DNA of 64,000 nt. It comes from UA16 sp002292325. Its GTDB lineage: Bacteria; Bacteroidota; Bacteroidia; Flavobacteriales_D; Sanyastnellaceae. Below, in pieces: positions 1-8,616 of this stretch. The stretch spans positions 62,001-126,000 of the forward strand of contig CALSRC010000004.1 in assembly GCA_943788645.1 (NCBI GenBank), in the 5' to 3' direction. The notes beneath the pieces are model-generated. The model had not been told where the DNA came from and searched no databases. It saw only the letters and a list, made by a program, of their open reading frames with translations. The position numbers and the translations under genes are program-made. Positions within the stretch are counted from its first letter, which is position 1, and each line of letters opens with the position of its first letter.

Positions 1-20
1 GCGCACAAATTAACGGAAGC

Positions 21-164
21 ATGGCCCGGAAAAAGCGAGAAAAAGAACTTCAGCCGAACATCAAAGTACGTCTGGATCGACGAACGGTCATTACAGTGCG
101 CGATCAGGAAAAATTGGCTTTCTGGAAAGAGAAATATCCAGGACTAGAAATATTGGAAGAGTAA
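21..164 (+). CDS. Small basic protein, possibly the 3' end of a longer gene
   Basis: A 47-codon frame runs from an ATG at 21 to TAA at 162-164. The product begins MARKKREKE and ends in an acidic stretch (LEILEE); Lys and Arg dominate the first third. The same frame stays open to the left edge of the window, so the ATG may be internal to a gene that starts outside. It is followed 31 bases later by a strong terminator, which fits a real gene end. I do not recognise the family. Confidence 0.5.
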   Translation: MARKKREKELQPNIKVRLDRRTVITVRDQEKLAFWKEKYPGLEILEE

Positions 165-195
165 TTCGCTTCGCTTACAAAAAGCGCAGTGTATG

Positions 196-225
196 AAAAA
201 AGGCCGGGTGTTCCCGGCCTTTTTT
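196..225. terminator. Bidirectional Rho-independent terminator
   Basis: A perfect 13-bp stem (AAAAAAGGCCGGG at 196-208, its complement at 213-225) with loop TGTT. It has T-runs on both strands, so it can end both the small gene on the left and the minus-strand gene at 269-538. Confidence 0.9.
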
Positions 226-268
226 GTGTCCCAAGCCAAAGGCTCAGAGTTGATTGGTTTCCATGCCT

Positions 269-538
269 TTAGGCAACTTCACCTTGCTTCCAAGGAGCAA
301 ACGCGAGTTGCTCACGCCCTTTCTTCGTTAAGGTGTAACCGTTCTTGTTTTGGAGTATGCCATCCAAGTAAAGGTTGGTAATACGCTCACCAATTCGAGC
401 TTGCCCAACACTCAAATCAGTATCAGCTTCGATTCTCTTCCAAAAGTTTCTTTCCAAGACCGCGAGGCGGATATGGGATTGCTGCTCTTGCTTATACGTT
501 TGGATGATGTCCAGGATCATGTAATCGTACTTATCCAT
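269..538 (-). CDS. Small hypothetical protein with a winged-helix-like fold
   Basis: An 89-aa protein, ATG at 538. It is predicted largely helical and ends with a strand-turn pattern (GILQNKNGYTLTKKG) of the kind seen in the wing of winged-helix DNA-binding domains. No other domain is visible. It stands alone between a terminator and the aat gene. The DNA-binding suggestion rests on sequence pattern only; the family is not recognised. Confidence 0.6.
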   Translation of the reverse strand: MDKYDYMILDIIQTYKQEQQSHIRLAVLERNFWKRIEADTDLSVGQARIGERITNLYLDGILQNKNGYTLTKKGREQLAFAPWKQGEVA

Positions 539-749
539 TGTGCTTTGATTAGGTGTAGGTTAGGGAGGCGATTTTCGGTTGTGTGTCGAGGTAAAGATTT
601 ACCCCTCGAACAGCTGCAAATTAAACGGCTCCGTGTGCAATGTGTCCCAAATGCGAGATGAAATATGAACGTTTTGTTAACGGTGCAAGGGAAAATGTTA
701 ATTTCTTGTGAATTAGCATGTCCGATGGACAGTGGTTCAGCGACTTAAG

Positions 750-1442
750 TCAATGAAGTTGCCACGGAGAGCGCAAAGTTTTCCCCCCCGACAAATGGGT
801 TCTGAGCAGCTTCATGTAGGCCTCTCGGGATATTTCCTTGGCTCCAAGTGATTTCAAATGCGGATTGCTAATCTGACAATCGATGGGGCCGAAGTCGTGT
901 TCTTTGGCCCAATTTACCAAGTGGATGAAGGCGACTTTTGAGGCATTGCTTTCAAGCGAAAACATACTTTCGCCAAAGAACATACGTCCGATGCTTATTC
1001 CATACAGGCCTCCCACAAGTCTGTCGTTTCTCCAGCATTCAAATGAATGAGCCAACCCCAGACTGTGCAGCCGTGAATATGCCTGGATGATGTCCTTGGA
1101 AATCCATGTGCCCTCCATATTCTGCCTCACATCGGCGCATTGTTGAATGACTTCATCAAATGCAGTATCAATGCGGATTTCAAACTTTTTTTGATTCAGT
1201 ACGTTGCGCATGCTCTTGGAAATATGCAGTTCATCCAAGACCAAAATCGATCGTGTTTCAGGCGCCCACCAAAGGATGGGGTCATTTTCGCCATACCAGG
1301 GAAACACACCTGTCTCGTAAGCAGCTATGAGGCGAGCCTCTTGCAAATCGCCACCAATCGCTAACAAGCCCTCCCATGCTTCTTCCACAGGAGGAAAGGA
1401 GATGGTTGAATCAAGTTGAATGATTTTGGGCGAATTGTTCAT
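750..1442 (-). CDS. aat: Leucyl/phenylalanyl-tRNA--protein transferase
   Basis: A 230-aa protein of full family length. It transfers Leu or Phe from charged tRNA to proteins with N-terminal Arg or Lys, marking them for ClpS/ClpAP degradation (N-end rule). Visible hallmarks are the GVFPWY...ILWWAPETR block near residues 45-65, the EGTWI segment near 110, LVGGLYGISIGRMFFGESMF near 143-162, and a C-terminal DCQ...H.KSLGA block. The neighbour on the plus strand diverges from it; about 80 bases separate the two preferred starts. Confidence 0.95.
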   Translation of the reverse strand: MNNSPKIIQLDSTISFPPVEEAWEGLLAIGGDLQEARLIAAYETGVFPWYGENDPILWWAPETRSILVLDELHISKSMRNVLNQKKFEIRIDTAFDEVIQQCADVRQNMEGTWISKDIIQAYSRLHSLGLAHSFECWRNDRLVGGLYGISIGRMFFGESMFSLESNASKVAFIHLVNWAKEHDFGPIDCQISNPHLKSLGAKEISREAYMKLLRTHLSGGKTLRSPWQLH

Positions 1443-1522
1443 TGAGGAAAGCCAGCAAACGAATGTATGGGCCTTTGTTGAGAAAGTCAGACTTTTGGTG
1501 GATGGATGCAGTAAACCTGAAA

Positions 1523-2155
1523 ATGACGGAGTTGTTGCGCAAGGTTTTGGAAGGAAAGGGGGCGATGTGCAGCAAGTCTGCTGATGACCTCATGCCATTT
1601 GACCGTCCAACGCCTGAACAAGCGATGCAGTCGGGTCACAAGATTCGTCTGGCATCGGTGGCGCTTCCTTTGTTTCGGCGGGAAAATGAATGGTGCATAT
1701 CATTGATGAAACGCACGGAATATCCCGGCGTCCACAGTGGTCAGATTTCCATACCAGGGGGAGAAGTCGAGCGTCAAGACAGATCGCGTTTAGAGACGGC
1801 TATTCGTGAGTTTCGGGAAGAGATGGGAGTGGATTTACAGCCTGAATCTTTGGTTTCGGGTCTTTCTGAACGGTATATTCCTCCGAGCAAATTTGCGGTA
1901 TCGACATATATTGCTGTGCTTTCTGAGGAGCCCAAATGGCAAATTGATTCCCAAGAAGTCGCAGGAGTTTTAACGATTCCAGTGAGTGAATTATTGAAAG
2001 AAGGGGCTCTGAGAGCTACACCGATAGAAATTCAGACTGGGGTACTGGTATCATTACCGGCTTATCATTGGCAGGGAGAAGTGATTTGGGGAGCAACGGC
2101 AATCATCCTCACAGAATTTGCGATGGTATGGAGTGAAATGAAGGCGCTTCTGTAA
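1523..2155 (+). CDS. NUDIX hydrolase, CoA pyrophosphatase type
   Basis: A 210-aa protein with a Nudix box near residues 95-117: a GGEVE start and a well-conserved REFREEMGV end, preceded by the IPGG and HSGQISIPGG pattern typical of NudL-like coenzyme A pyrophosphatases. Those enzymes cleave CoA to phosphopantetheine and adenosine 3',5'-bisphosphate. The frame is open from 1442, but that start would abut the aat start; the ATG at 1523 gives the usual family length and leaves a divergent promoter region, so I chose it. Substrate assignment is by family pattern. Confidence 0.85.
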   Translation: MTELLRKVLEGKGAMCSKSADDLMPFDRPTPEQAMQSGHKIRLASVALPLFRRENEWCISLMKRTEYPGVHSGQISIPGGEVERQDRSRLETAIREFREEMGVDLQPESLVSGLSERYIPPSKFAVSTYIAVLSEEPKWQIDSQEVAGVLTIPVSELLKEGALRATPIEIQTGVLVSLPAYHWQGEVIWGATAIILTEFAMVWSEMKALL

Positions 2156-2157
2156 CG

Positions 2158-2165
2158 TATTTTTG
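2158..2165 (+). promoter_or_regulatory. TAnnTTTG box four bases before a start codon
   Basis: TATTTTTG at 2158-2165, then TCCA, then the ATG at 2170. It matches the Bacteroidota -7 element and would place the transcription start at or next to the start codon. No clear -33 element is visible. Confidence 0.6.
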
Positions 2166-2169
2166 TCCA

Positions 2170-2676
2170 ATGAGCGGAATCGACGGTTTGTTTTCGGAAA
2201 AAAAAGAAGTGGCTCTGCGGTCCATAGAAGAGGCGCGTGAGCGTGGCACATTAGAATGGGTGCGTCCGCTTCTTGAGGCCTATAGGGATCGGCCGGAAGA
2301 GGATGTGCGGTACGAGATAGGTGAAATGCTAGGAGCTTTGAAGATTTCTGAGGCGGCATCTGTCTTGTCTGATGCATTGGAAGATCCCGAGTTCCAATCG
2401 CTTCGTGCTGATATCATTCGTTTTCTTTGGAGCTGTGGTTTTCAATCAGAAGATGATTTGAGAGCCGTCGTGTCGAATGCGGTAGATGGTGATTTTGCAT
2501 GTGCCATGGAAGCATTGACATGGGTGGAAGAACTGGAGCGTGTCGAGGATGAAAATATGCTGCTCGATGCAATTCTTCTTGTTCGAGGGGTGCTGGACGA
2601 TGAGGCGAGTGATGAACGAACGCCTCTGTTTCAAGCAATGCTACCGGCTTTGCAAGCACTGGAACGGGAGCAATAG
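2170..2676 (+). CDS. HEAT-repeat-like protein
   Basis: A 168-aa soluble, acidic, all-helical protein. Repeated helix pairs of about 30-35 residues (LLEAYRDRPEEDVRYEIGEM, AASVLSDALEDPEFQSLRAD) resemble HEAT or PBS-lyase repeats, which act as protein-binding scaffolds. No catalytic motif is seen. The start is supported by the TAnnTTTG box at 2158. It ends 3 bases before the stop of the convergent carboxyltransferase. Its partner is unknown. Confidence 0.75.
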   Translation: MSGIDGLFSEKKEVALRSIEEARERGTLEWVRPLLEAYRDRPEEDVRYEIGEMLGALKISEAASVLSDALEDPEFQSLRADIIRFLWSCGFQSEDDLRAVVSNAVDGDFACAMEALTWVEELERVEDENMLLDAILLVRGVLDDEASDERTPLFQAMLPALQALEREQ

Positions 2677-2679
2677 ACC

Positions 2680-4326
2680 TCAGGTCTGAATCACCCCTGT
2701 ACTGAAGGTTTCGGACTGGCGCATGATTCGCCGCTTCAATGCCAGTGCTTATCCAATGACGTGTATCAACCGGATCAATGATGGCGTCCACCCATAAGCG
2801 CGCTGCAGCGTAAATTGGTGAGGTTTGTTGCTCGTAGCTGGCCGCCAACGATTCATACAGATGCTGCCTGCTCGTCCCTTGTTCGGTTTTAATCCGGCCT
2901 TTTTGAGCCGAGAAACTTCGATTTGTTGCAAAACTTTGGCAGCTTGATCTCCTCCCATCACAGCGATATTTGCACTGGGCCATGCAACGATAAGCCTTGG
3001 GTCGTAGGCCTTTCCGCACATGGCATAATTCCCAGCACCATAGCTATTTCCAACGACTACGGTGAATTTCGGCACGGTTGAGTTGGCCACAGCATTAACC
3101 ATTTTGGCTCCGTCTTTTATGATTCCCCCATGTTCACTTCTTGACCCAACCATGAATCCGGTCACGTCTTGCAAAAAGACCAGCGGCACGCCTTTTTGAT
3201 TGCAATTCATGATGAACCTCGCTGCTTTGTCTGCGCTGTCTGAATAAATAACGCCGCCAAATTGCATGCCATCCGTTTTTGATTTGACCAATTTTCTCTG
3301 GTTGGCAACGATTCCAACGCTCCAGCCGTCAATGCGAGCGTAGCCGGTAAGAATGGTTTTTCCGTAGTCTTTTTTATACTCCGTAAAACTGTCCTCATCG
3401 ACAAGTGCATGGATGAGGGCGTGGGCTTCATATGGCTGTGAGCGTTCTGGAGGTAATATCGCACATATTGAATCTCCTGATGGGTCAAGGGCTTTTTCGC
3501 GTTGGAACCCTGCGAGTTCATTGGGAGCTTTCAGATGACCGACGAGCCGACGGATGGTGCTCAGCGCTTCATCGTCATTCTCGCATGCATAATCGACCAC
3601 TCCACTAATGCTGCTGTGCGTATCTGCTCCTCCAAGTGTTTCGTTGTCGATGTCTTCACCGATTGCAGCCTTGACGAGGTAGCTTCCTGCTAGAAAAATG
3701 GATCCCGTTCCTTTCACAATCAGTGCTTCATCGCTCATAATGGGCAGGTAGGCCCCTCCGGCCACGCATGATCCCATCACGGCGGCGATTTGTGGAATGC
3801 CCATTGCACTCATACGGGCGTTGTTTCGGAACATGCGTCCGAAATGCTCTTTGTCGGGAAAAATCTCATTCTGCAATGGTAAAAACACTCCGGCGCTGTC
3901 CACGAGATAGATGATGGGAATGCGATTCTCCATCGCAATTTCTTGCGCGCGCAAATTCTTTTTACCAGTGATCGGAAACCAGGCGCCAGCCTTGACCGTG
4001 GCGTCATTGGCAACGGCAACGACCAACCGTTTTTTCACATGACCAATTTGAACCACAACTCCTCCAGCGGGACATCCGCCATGCTCATCGTACATGTCTT
4101 CTCCGGCAAGGGCGCCTACCTCGATGGGTCGTGTTCCTTCATCAAACAGCAATGCGAGGCGCTCTCGAGCAGTTCTTTTCCCTTTGGCATGCTCCTTTTC
4201 GATGCGCTTCGTGCCTCCTCCGAGTGCCGCGATTTCAATGCGGTCTCGAATGGAAGCCCATGCAAGACGCATGGCATCTTCATTGTGATTCAACTCCAGT
4301 TCTCGGGGTGTTGCGGATTCGGACAT
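2680..4326 (-). CDS. Acyl-CoA carboxylase carboxyltransferase, methylcrotonyl-CoA type (two compensating frameshifts)
   Basis: Biotin-dependent carboxyltransferase beta subunit, corrected length 548 aa. It moves CO2 from carboxybiotin to an acyl-CoA. The region with FPDKEHFGRMF, MGSCVAGGAYLPIMSDE and FLAGSYLVKAA matches MCC beta subunits (leucine breakdown) better than propionyl-CoA ones. As written the frame stops at 2749 with a nonsense tail. The proper C-terminus continues in the next frame after a missing base near 2891-2893 (SLAASYEQQTSP, WVDAIIDPVDTR) and returns to the first frame after an extra base at GG 2713-2714, ending ETFSTGVIQT and TGA at 2680-2682. Both indels look like sequence errors. 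No alpha subunit is in the window. Confidence 0.88.
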
Positions 4327-4330
4327 ACGG

Positions 4331-4338
4331 TAAAGTTA
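4331..4338 (-). promoter_or_regulatory. TAnnTTTG-like box (one mismatch) four bases before a start codon
   Basis: Read on the minus strand it is TAACTTTA, then CCGT, then the carboxyltransferase ATG at 4326. Seven of eight positions fit the scheme used by other genes here. Confidence 0.45.
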
Positions 4339-4348
4339 ATAGGAGAAG

Positions 4349-4356
4349 TACCTTTG
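4349..4356 (+). promoter_or_regulatory. TAnnTTTG box four bases before a start codon
   Basis: TACCTTTG, then TAAA, then the ATG at 4361 of the substrate-binding lipoprotein. It lies back to back with the minus-strand box at 4331-4338. Confidence 0.6.
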
Positions 4357-4360
4357 TAAA

Positions 4361-5561
4361 ATGCAATTCGAAAAAAGCGGTCTCAGAATCATCGGGACAG
4401 TCGGTTTGATGCTCGGGTTGTCCGTTGGATGCAGTGCACCGCCGAAGCCCCAAGTGGCGATGCAATCAGTGAATTGCACGCTGCCAGAATTCGCAGAAGG
4501 CTTCAGGTGGAGAAGTTGCGGCGGAGCTTCGGATTCTGGGGTAAAATGCTTGGAAATACTCGACGCTCAGCGAGCTGCTGTCATGACGACGGTCTATCAG
4601 GATAGTGCTCATTGGAGGAATGATTCATCGATTCCTACAAGCGAAGTGGTGGTGCTGGGAGAAGCAGAAGGGCTGACAACGTTGAGTTCCACTCACGTGG
4701 CGCTAATTGAAGTTTGGAATCCAAGCCTGAGTGAATGGAAAGGAGGGGGTCTTCTCCAGTATGTTGAGTCGCAGGAGGCTCAAAGCCGAATAAAGAGTTC
4801 ATCTTCTGTTGATTTTGGTGGCAATCCAGAATGGAATCACGAGGCGATGATTGAGGCCTCGTTTTCGCGCATTTTGTATTTATCCTTATGGAAATCCTCT
4901 TCAAGGCGAGGAGTGGGCGAAATCGCTTCCTGTTGTGCCAATACTCGAATACACGGAGCGCACACCGTTAGGTCGCGCGGAGTGGATGAATGTCTTCGCT
5001 TGGATGGTGGGTGAAGCTGCACTGATTCAATCGAGGAAGGCATTCGATCAGATTGCAAAACGCTATCAACAATTTCAAAATCAACCTTTTGAGGTGTCCG
5101 ATTCGTTGGTCGTATTCACGGGAAGTGTGGATCAAGGCAAATGGACGGCACCCAGTGGAAGCAGCTTCATCGCTCGCATATTGAAAGATGCAGGTGCGCA
5201 TTATGTTTTTGCGGATGAGAAAGGTCCAGAAAATATCCATGTACCGCTGGAACAAATTGTAGAATTAAGCGATCAGGCGGATGCTTGGGGGGTGGTCATG
5301 TTTCAGCCGGACACGAATCCGATAACCTTGGATGACTTGGTGGCTCAAAACCCTCAAAATGCCCTGATTATTCCCGATTCAGGGCGGGTGTTTATCGCCA
5401 ATACGGCAGAGTGTGATTATTTCGGTTGGTGGGTAGCGCATCCCGATGAGATGCTCAGAAACTTACGAGAATTATTTTATGGCATGAACCTCACCGTCCA
5501 GGCTATAGACACCAATATGGCGCCTGAAACAAAACCCTGTTTCCGATGGATTCAAGAATAA
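4361..5561 (+). CDS. ABC transporter substrate-binding lipoprotein, iron-complex/cobalamin type (one frameshift)
   Basis: Corrected length 399 aa. It starts with a lipoprotein signal (GLMLGLSVGC, Cys near residue 24) and has the two-lobed pattern of BtuF/FhuD/FecB-like proteins: SEVVVLGEAEGLTTLSSTHVA in the first lobe and WGVVMFQPDT in the second. The frame breaks at the TTTT run 4862-4865; removing one T joins the N-terminal part to the C-terminal part (LQGEEWAKSLPVVPILEYTE). It overlaps the permease gene by 16 bases, so the three genes form one importer operon. Ligand (siderophore, haem or B12) cannot be told from sequence. Confidence 0.85.
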
Positions 5562-6541
5562 ATGGCATGATTTGGTTGGGAAGCATCACGCTTCTTGTGC
5601 TGCTCGTTTTGAGTCATTTGGTTTGGGGAACGGTGCCGCTGCCCTGGCGTTCTTGGTTATTTGAAGGGGTGCCCATGGAATCCATGCATCTGTTAATTCT
5701 AGAGGATGTTCGCATGCCCCGCGCGGCCATAGCCGTTGCTGCTGGGGCAGGATTGAGTTTGTGTGGATTGCTTTTGCAAACATGGTTTGGCAACCCGTTG
5801 GCAGGCCCTTCTGTTCTTGGAGTGAGTTCTGGAGCGGGTATGGGGGTGGCGCTCATCGTTTTGGCAGGAGTGGCGGGAGGATGGATGGCTACAACGGCTG
5901 CAGCAGTGCTGGGAAGTGGTGTGGCGTTGGTGTTGGTTTTATTCGTGGCAAACCGTTTCAGAGGTGCTGCCTCACTTTTGATATTTGGGTTGATGCTCAA
6001 TTACGTTCTGGGGGCTTTAATTACGGTTTTACAGGCGGAGGCTGATCAGGCAGCTTTGCAACAATTCGTTTTTTGGGGAATGGGCACCTTTGGACAGGGT
6101 TCGGTCGAAACTGCATGGGCGCTCGGGCTTCTGACATGCGGAGCTGCACTCGGGGCTTGGCTGATGCGAAAGAACTTGGATGCATGGACACTTGGCTCAT
6201 TGACTGCGCGCAGCATGGGAGTGAATGAAAGAAGTTTTCGTTGGGCTATCGTTTGGATGAGCGGTTTGTTAACAGGTGGCATCACGGCAGTTTGCGGACC
6301 CGTAGCTTTTTTGGGATTGGCAACCCCGCATTTAGTGCGGCTGTTGACACGTGAGCGCAGGCATGCTGTGTTGATTCCGCTCACGGCCATTGCAGGAGCC
6401 AATTTGGCTTTGTTAGCTGATTGGGGGGTAAAGGGGATGTTGGGAATGGAGCATGGATGGCCGCTTAACGCTGTGCTATCATTGATTGGGGGGCCGATGG
6501 TGGTATGGGTTTTAGTGACCAAAACAAGATCTTCGGCATAA
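5546..6541 (+). CDS. FecCD-family ABC transporter permease
   Basis: A 331-aa inner-membrane protein with about nine or ten hydrophobic helices. The DVRMPRAAIA segment near residue 54, followed by GLLLQTWFGNPLAGPSVLGV, is the FecCD/BtuC signature; GPVAFLGLATPHLVRLL near 250 is the second conserved block that contacts the ATPase. It forms the channel for an iron-complex or cobalamin importer with the flanking genes. Its stop overlaps the next start (TAATG at 6539-6543), which points to translational coupling. Confidence 0.93.
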   Translation: MDSRINGMIWLGSITLLVLLVLSHLVWGTVPLPWRSWLFEGVPMESMHLLILEDVRMPRAAIAVAAGAGLSLCGLLLQTWFGNPLAGPSVLGVSSGAGMGVALIVLAGVAGGWMATTAAAVLGSGVALVLVLFVANRFRGAASLLIFGLMLNYVLGALITVLQAEADQAALQQFVFWGMGTFGQGSVETAWALGLLTCGAALGAWLMRKNLDAWTLGSLTARSMGVNERSFRWAIVWMSGLLTGGITAVCGPVAFLGLATPHLVRLLTRERRHAVLIPLTAIAGANLALLADWGVKGMLGMEHGWPLNAVLSLIGGPMVVWVLVTKTRSSA

Positions 6542-7239
6542 TGAAAGCAAACGTTAGCTCATTGATATTGGAGAACTTATCGGCTGGTTACCGGGGGCGT
6601 ACTCCAATTCTGGATGAATTGAATCACCGGTTTTCATCCCATGGCCTGAATGTGGTCATTGGTCGAAACGGAGCCGGAAAAAGCACCTTGGTGCGCACCC
6701 TCGCAGGGTTGCAAACCCCTTTATCCGGGGAGGTCCAATTGGATGGAACGACTTTGCACACGCTTGATTCCAGTGAGCGAGCGAAACGCATTGCTTTTGT
6801 GAGCAGTGTTCCCCCCCGAACAAGTGAGTTGCGGGTACATGAAGTCTTGGCCTTGGCTTCCGAGGATGAAGAAAAAAGGCGATCCATGCTCACAGCTACG
6901 GGCGATCCATCTTGGTGGAATCGACGTTTACAGGAATTGAGCGATGGAGAGGCTCAACGGGTTATGTTCATTCGGGCCTTGCTGCAAGGCACCGATTGGA
7001 TTCTCTTGGATGAACCAACGGCATTTTTAGATGTGCCGGCTCGAGCAGCGCTGTGGCGGGAATTAATGAACGCGGCATCGAAGGGGGTTGGAGTGCTGGT
7101 GGCCACTCATGATTACGGTGAAATTCAAGGCCACGCCGATCTCAGTTCCATCGCCATGATTCGGAATAGGAAGCTCACGCCACTATCGGTCGAGGCGAGT
7201 GCAGCCGATTGGACCAATGCATTGGTGAGCGAATTGTAA
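6541..7239 (+). CDS. ABC transporter ATP-binding protein of the iron-complex/cobalamin importer
   Basis: A 232-aa ATPase. Walker A is GRNGAGKST near residue 38, the signature is LSDGE, Walker B is WILLDEP, and the switch His is in ATHDYG. The usual Q-loop glutamine is not obvious: the segment reads IAFVSSVPPRTSE. A GTG 36 bases upstream is in frame, but the ATG at 6541 overlaps the permease stop and gives the normal N-terminus. It energises the permease encoded just before it. Confidence 0.9.
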   Translation: MKANVSSLILENLSAGYRGRTPILDELNHRFSSHGLNVVIGRNGAGKSTLVRTLAGLQTPLSGEVQLDGTTLHTLDSSERAKRIAFVSSVPPRTSELRVHEVLALASEDEEKRRSMLTATGDPSWWNRRLQELSDGEAQRVMFIRALLQGTDWILLDEPTAFLDVPARAALWRELMNAASKGVGVLVATHDYGEIQGHADLSSIAMIRNRKLTPLSVEASAADWTNALVSEL

Positions 7240-7281
7240 AACATTGGAGCTTAGCAATTCGAAAATGCACGAATGACGCCC

Positions 7282-7289
7282 TAATTTTG
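7282..7289 (+). promoter_or_regulatory. TAnnTTTG promoter box with a leader
   Basis: TAATTTTG at 7282-7289, 28 bases before the ATG of the metallophosphoesterase, so this gene would have an ordinary short leader. Confidence 0.5.
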
Positions 7290-7317
7290 TGTTCCTTATT
7301 CCACCAAGAGAAGTGCA

Positions 7318-8565
7318 ATGCCGTCCCTAAGCCGAATGATTTTGATGTTCCTGTTCTTGGCAGCACTGCTTGCAGTGATTGAAATATTCGCTTTCCGTTT
7401 GCTCAAACGAAAATATGACCAACACCCCAACTGGTTTCGAATTCGGAGGGTTTGGATTGGCGGAATCGTATTCATTTGGGCAGCGTTTACCATAAATGGT
7501 TTCATGTGGCCGACTTGGCGAGTGACCCATCCTCGCTTGCTGTCGATTTTATCCATTTCTTTCTTTACCGTTTTTGTGCCGAAAATGTTGATGTCAACAT
7601 TTGAAACGTTGGAGTTGATTCGCAGTTTACTTTCCCGTCTTCACGCAAATGCTGAGGGATCTGCGCGTCCTATTTCGCGCAAATCATTTTTGACGGACAC
7701 GGGGCTGGCGCTGTCGGGATTCACACTTGCGGGATTTTTGTACGGGGTGACATGGGGCAAATTTGCCTACCGGACTGAATATGTGCAGGTGCCCATTCCG
7801 GGGCTGTCGAAGGAATTTGAAGGTTTGCGTGTGGTCCAATTGAGCGATGCACACTTGGGAAGTTTTATCCATACCCCTCAGCCCGTGCTGGATGCATTGA
7901 ATGGAATACAGGACCTTCAACCTGACCTCATTCTGTTCACGGGTGATTTGGTCAATTCACATGCTGACGAAGCCGAACCATGGATCCAGGCTTTTTCGAG
8001 CTTGCAGGCACCGTTGGGTAAATTCTCCATCATGGGCAATCATGATTATGCAGATTATGGCCCATTTGAAGAGGAGGAGCGGGAGGCAAGTCGTCAACGG
8101 TTGTATCAAATCCACAATGAGATGGGGTTTCGGCTTATGCGAAATGAGCATGCCATGCTGCATCGTGACGGAGCCTCATTGGTACTTTTGGGAGTGGAAA
8201 ACTGGGGGAGAGGCTTTCGAAAAAGTGGAGATTTAACAAAAGCCATGGAGGGAAGCGGATGTGAATCATTGCCCACGGTTTTGATGAGTCACGATCCAAC
8301 ACATTGGGAAGAACAAGTGATGAGAGGTAAAGCACCGATCGAACTAACCCTCAGTGGGCATACCCATGGCATGCAGTTTGGAATTGAAATTCCATGGTTG
8401 GGCGTGAAATGGTCCCCAAGTAAATGGCGTTACCAACGTTGGGCTGGTTTGTATGAAGAAAATGGACAGTACCTGCATGTCAATCGGGGATTTGGAGTTT
8501 TAGGTTTTCATGGTCGGGTGGGAATGCCTCCAGAAATCACGTTGATTGAATTGACTCGAGCTTAG
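7318..8565 (+). CDS. Membrane-anchored metallophosphoesterase
   Basis: A 415-aa protein. About three or four N-terminal hydrophobic segments (residues 1-120) precede a calcineurin-like phosphoesterase domain with all metal-binding motifs: DAHLG near 177, GDLVNSHAD near 206, GNHDYADYG near 239, SHDPTHW near 325 and SGHTHG near 345. The layout resembles the YkuE/YaeI group, some of which hydrolyse lipid pyrophosphates at the membrane. The exact substrate is not known. It stands alone between the importer operon and ettA. Confidence 0.9.
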   Translation: MPSLSRMILMFLFLAALLAVIEIFAFRLLKRKYDQHPNWFRIRRVWIGGIVFIWAAFTINGFMWPTWRVTHPRLLSILSISFFTVFVPKMLMSTFETLELIRSLLSRLHANAEGSARPISRKSFLTDTGLALSGFTLAGFLYGVTWGKFAYRTEYVQVPIPGLSKEFEGLRVVQLSDAHLGSFIHTPQPVLDALNGIQDLQPDLILFTGDLVNSHADEAEPWIQAFSSLQAPLGKFSIMGNHDYADYGPFEEEEREASRQRLYQIHNEMGFRLMRNEHAMLHRDGASLVLLGVENWGRGFRKSGDLTKAMEGSGCESLPTVLMSHDPTHWEEQVMRGKAPIELTLSGHTHGMQFGIEIPWLGVKWSPSKWRYQRWAGLYEENGQYLHVNRGFGVLGFHGRVGMPPEITLIELTRA

Positions 8566-8616
8566 ACGCTGTGTCAGGGTGTGTGGTTATTATTGCAATG
8601 AATTCAAGTTTCGAAA

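Noticed and set aside
2414..3019. Separate 201-aa minus-strand gene overlapping the HEAT protein
   Set aside because: Its first part is the frameshifted C-terminus of the carboxyltransferase and its second part is the antisense of the HEAT gene.
4851..5561. Independent 236-aa gene starting with TTG
   Set aside because: It is the C-terminal part of the substrate-binding lipoprotein; the TTG lies in the middle of a conserved segment.
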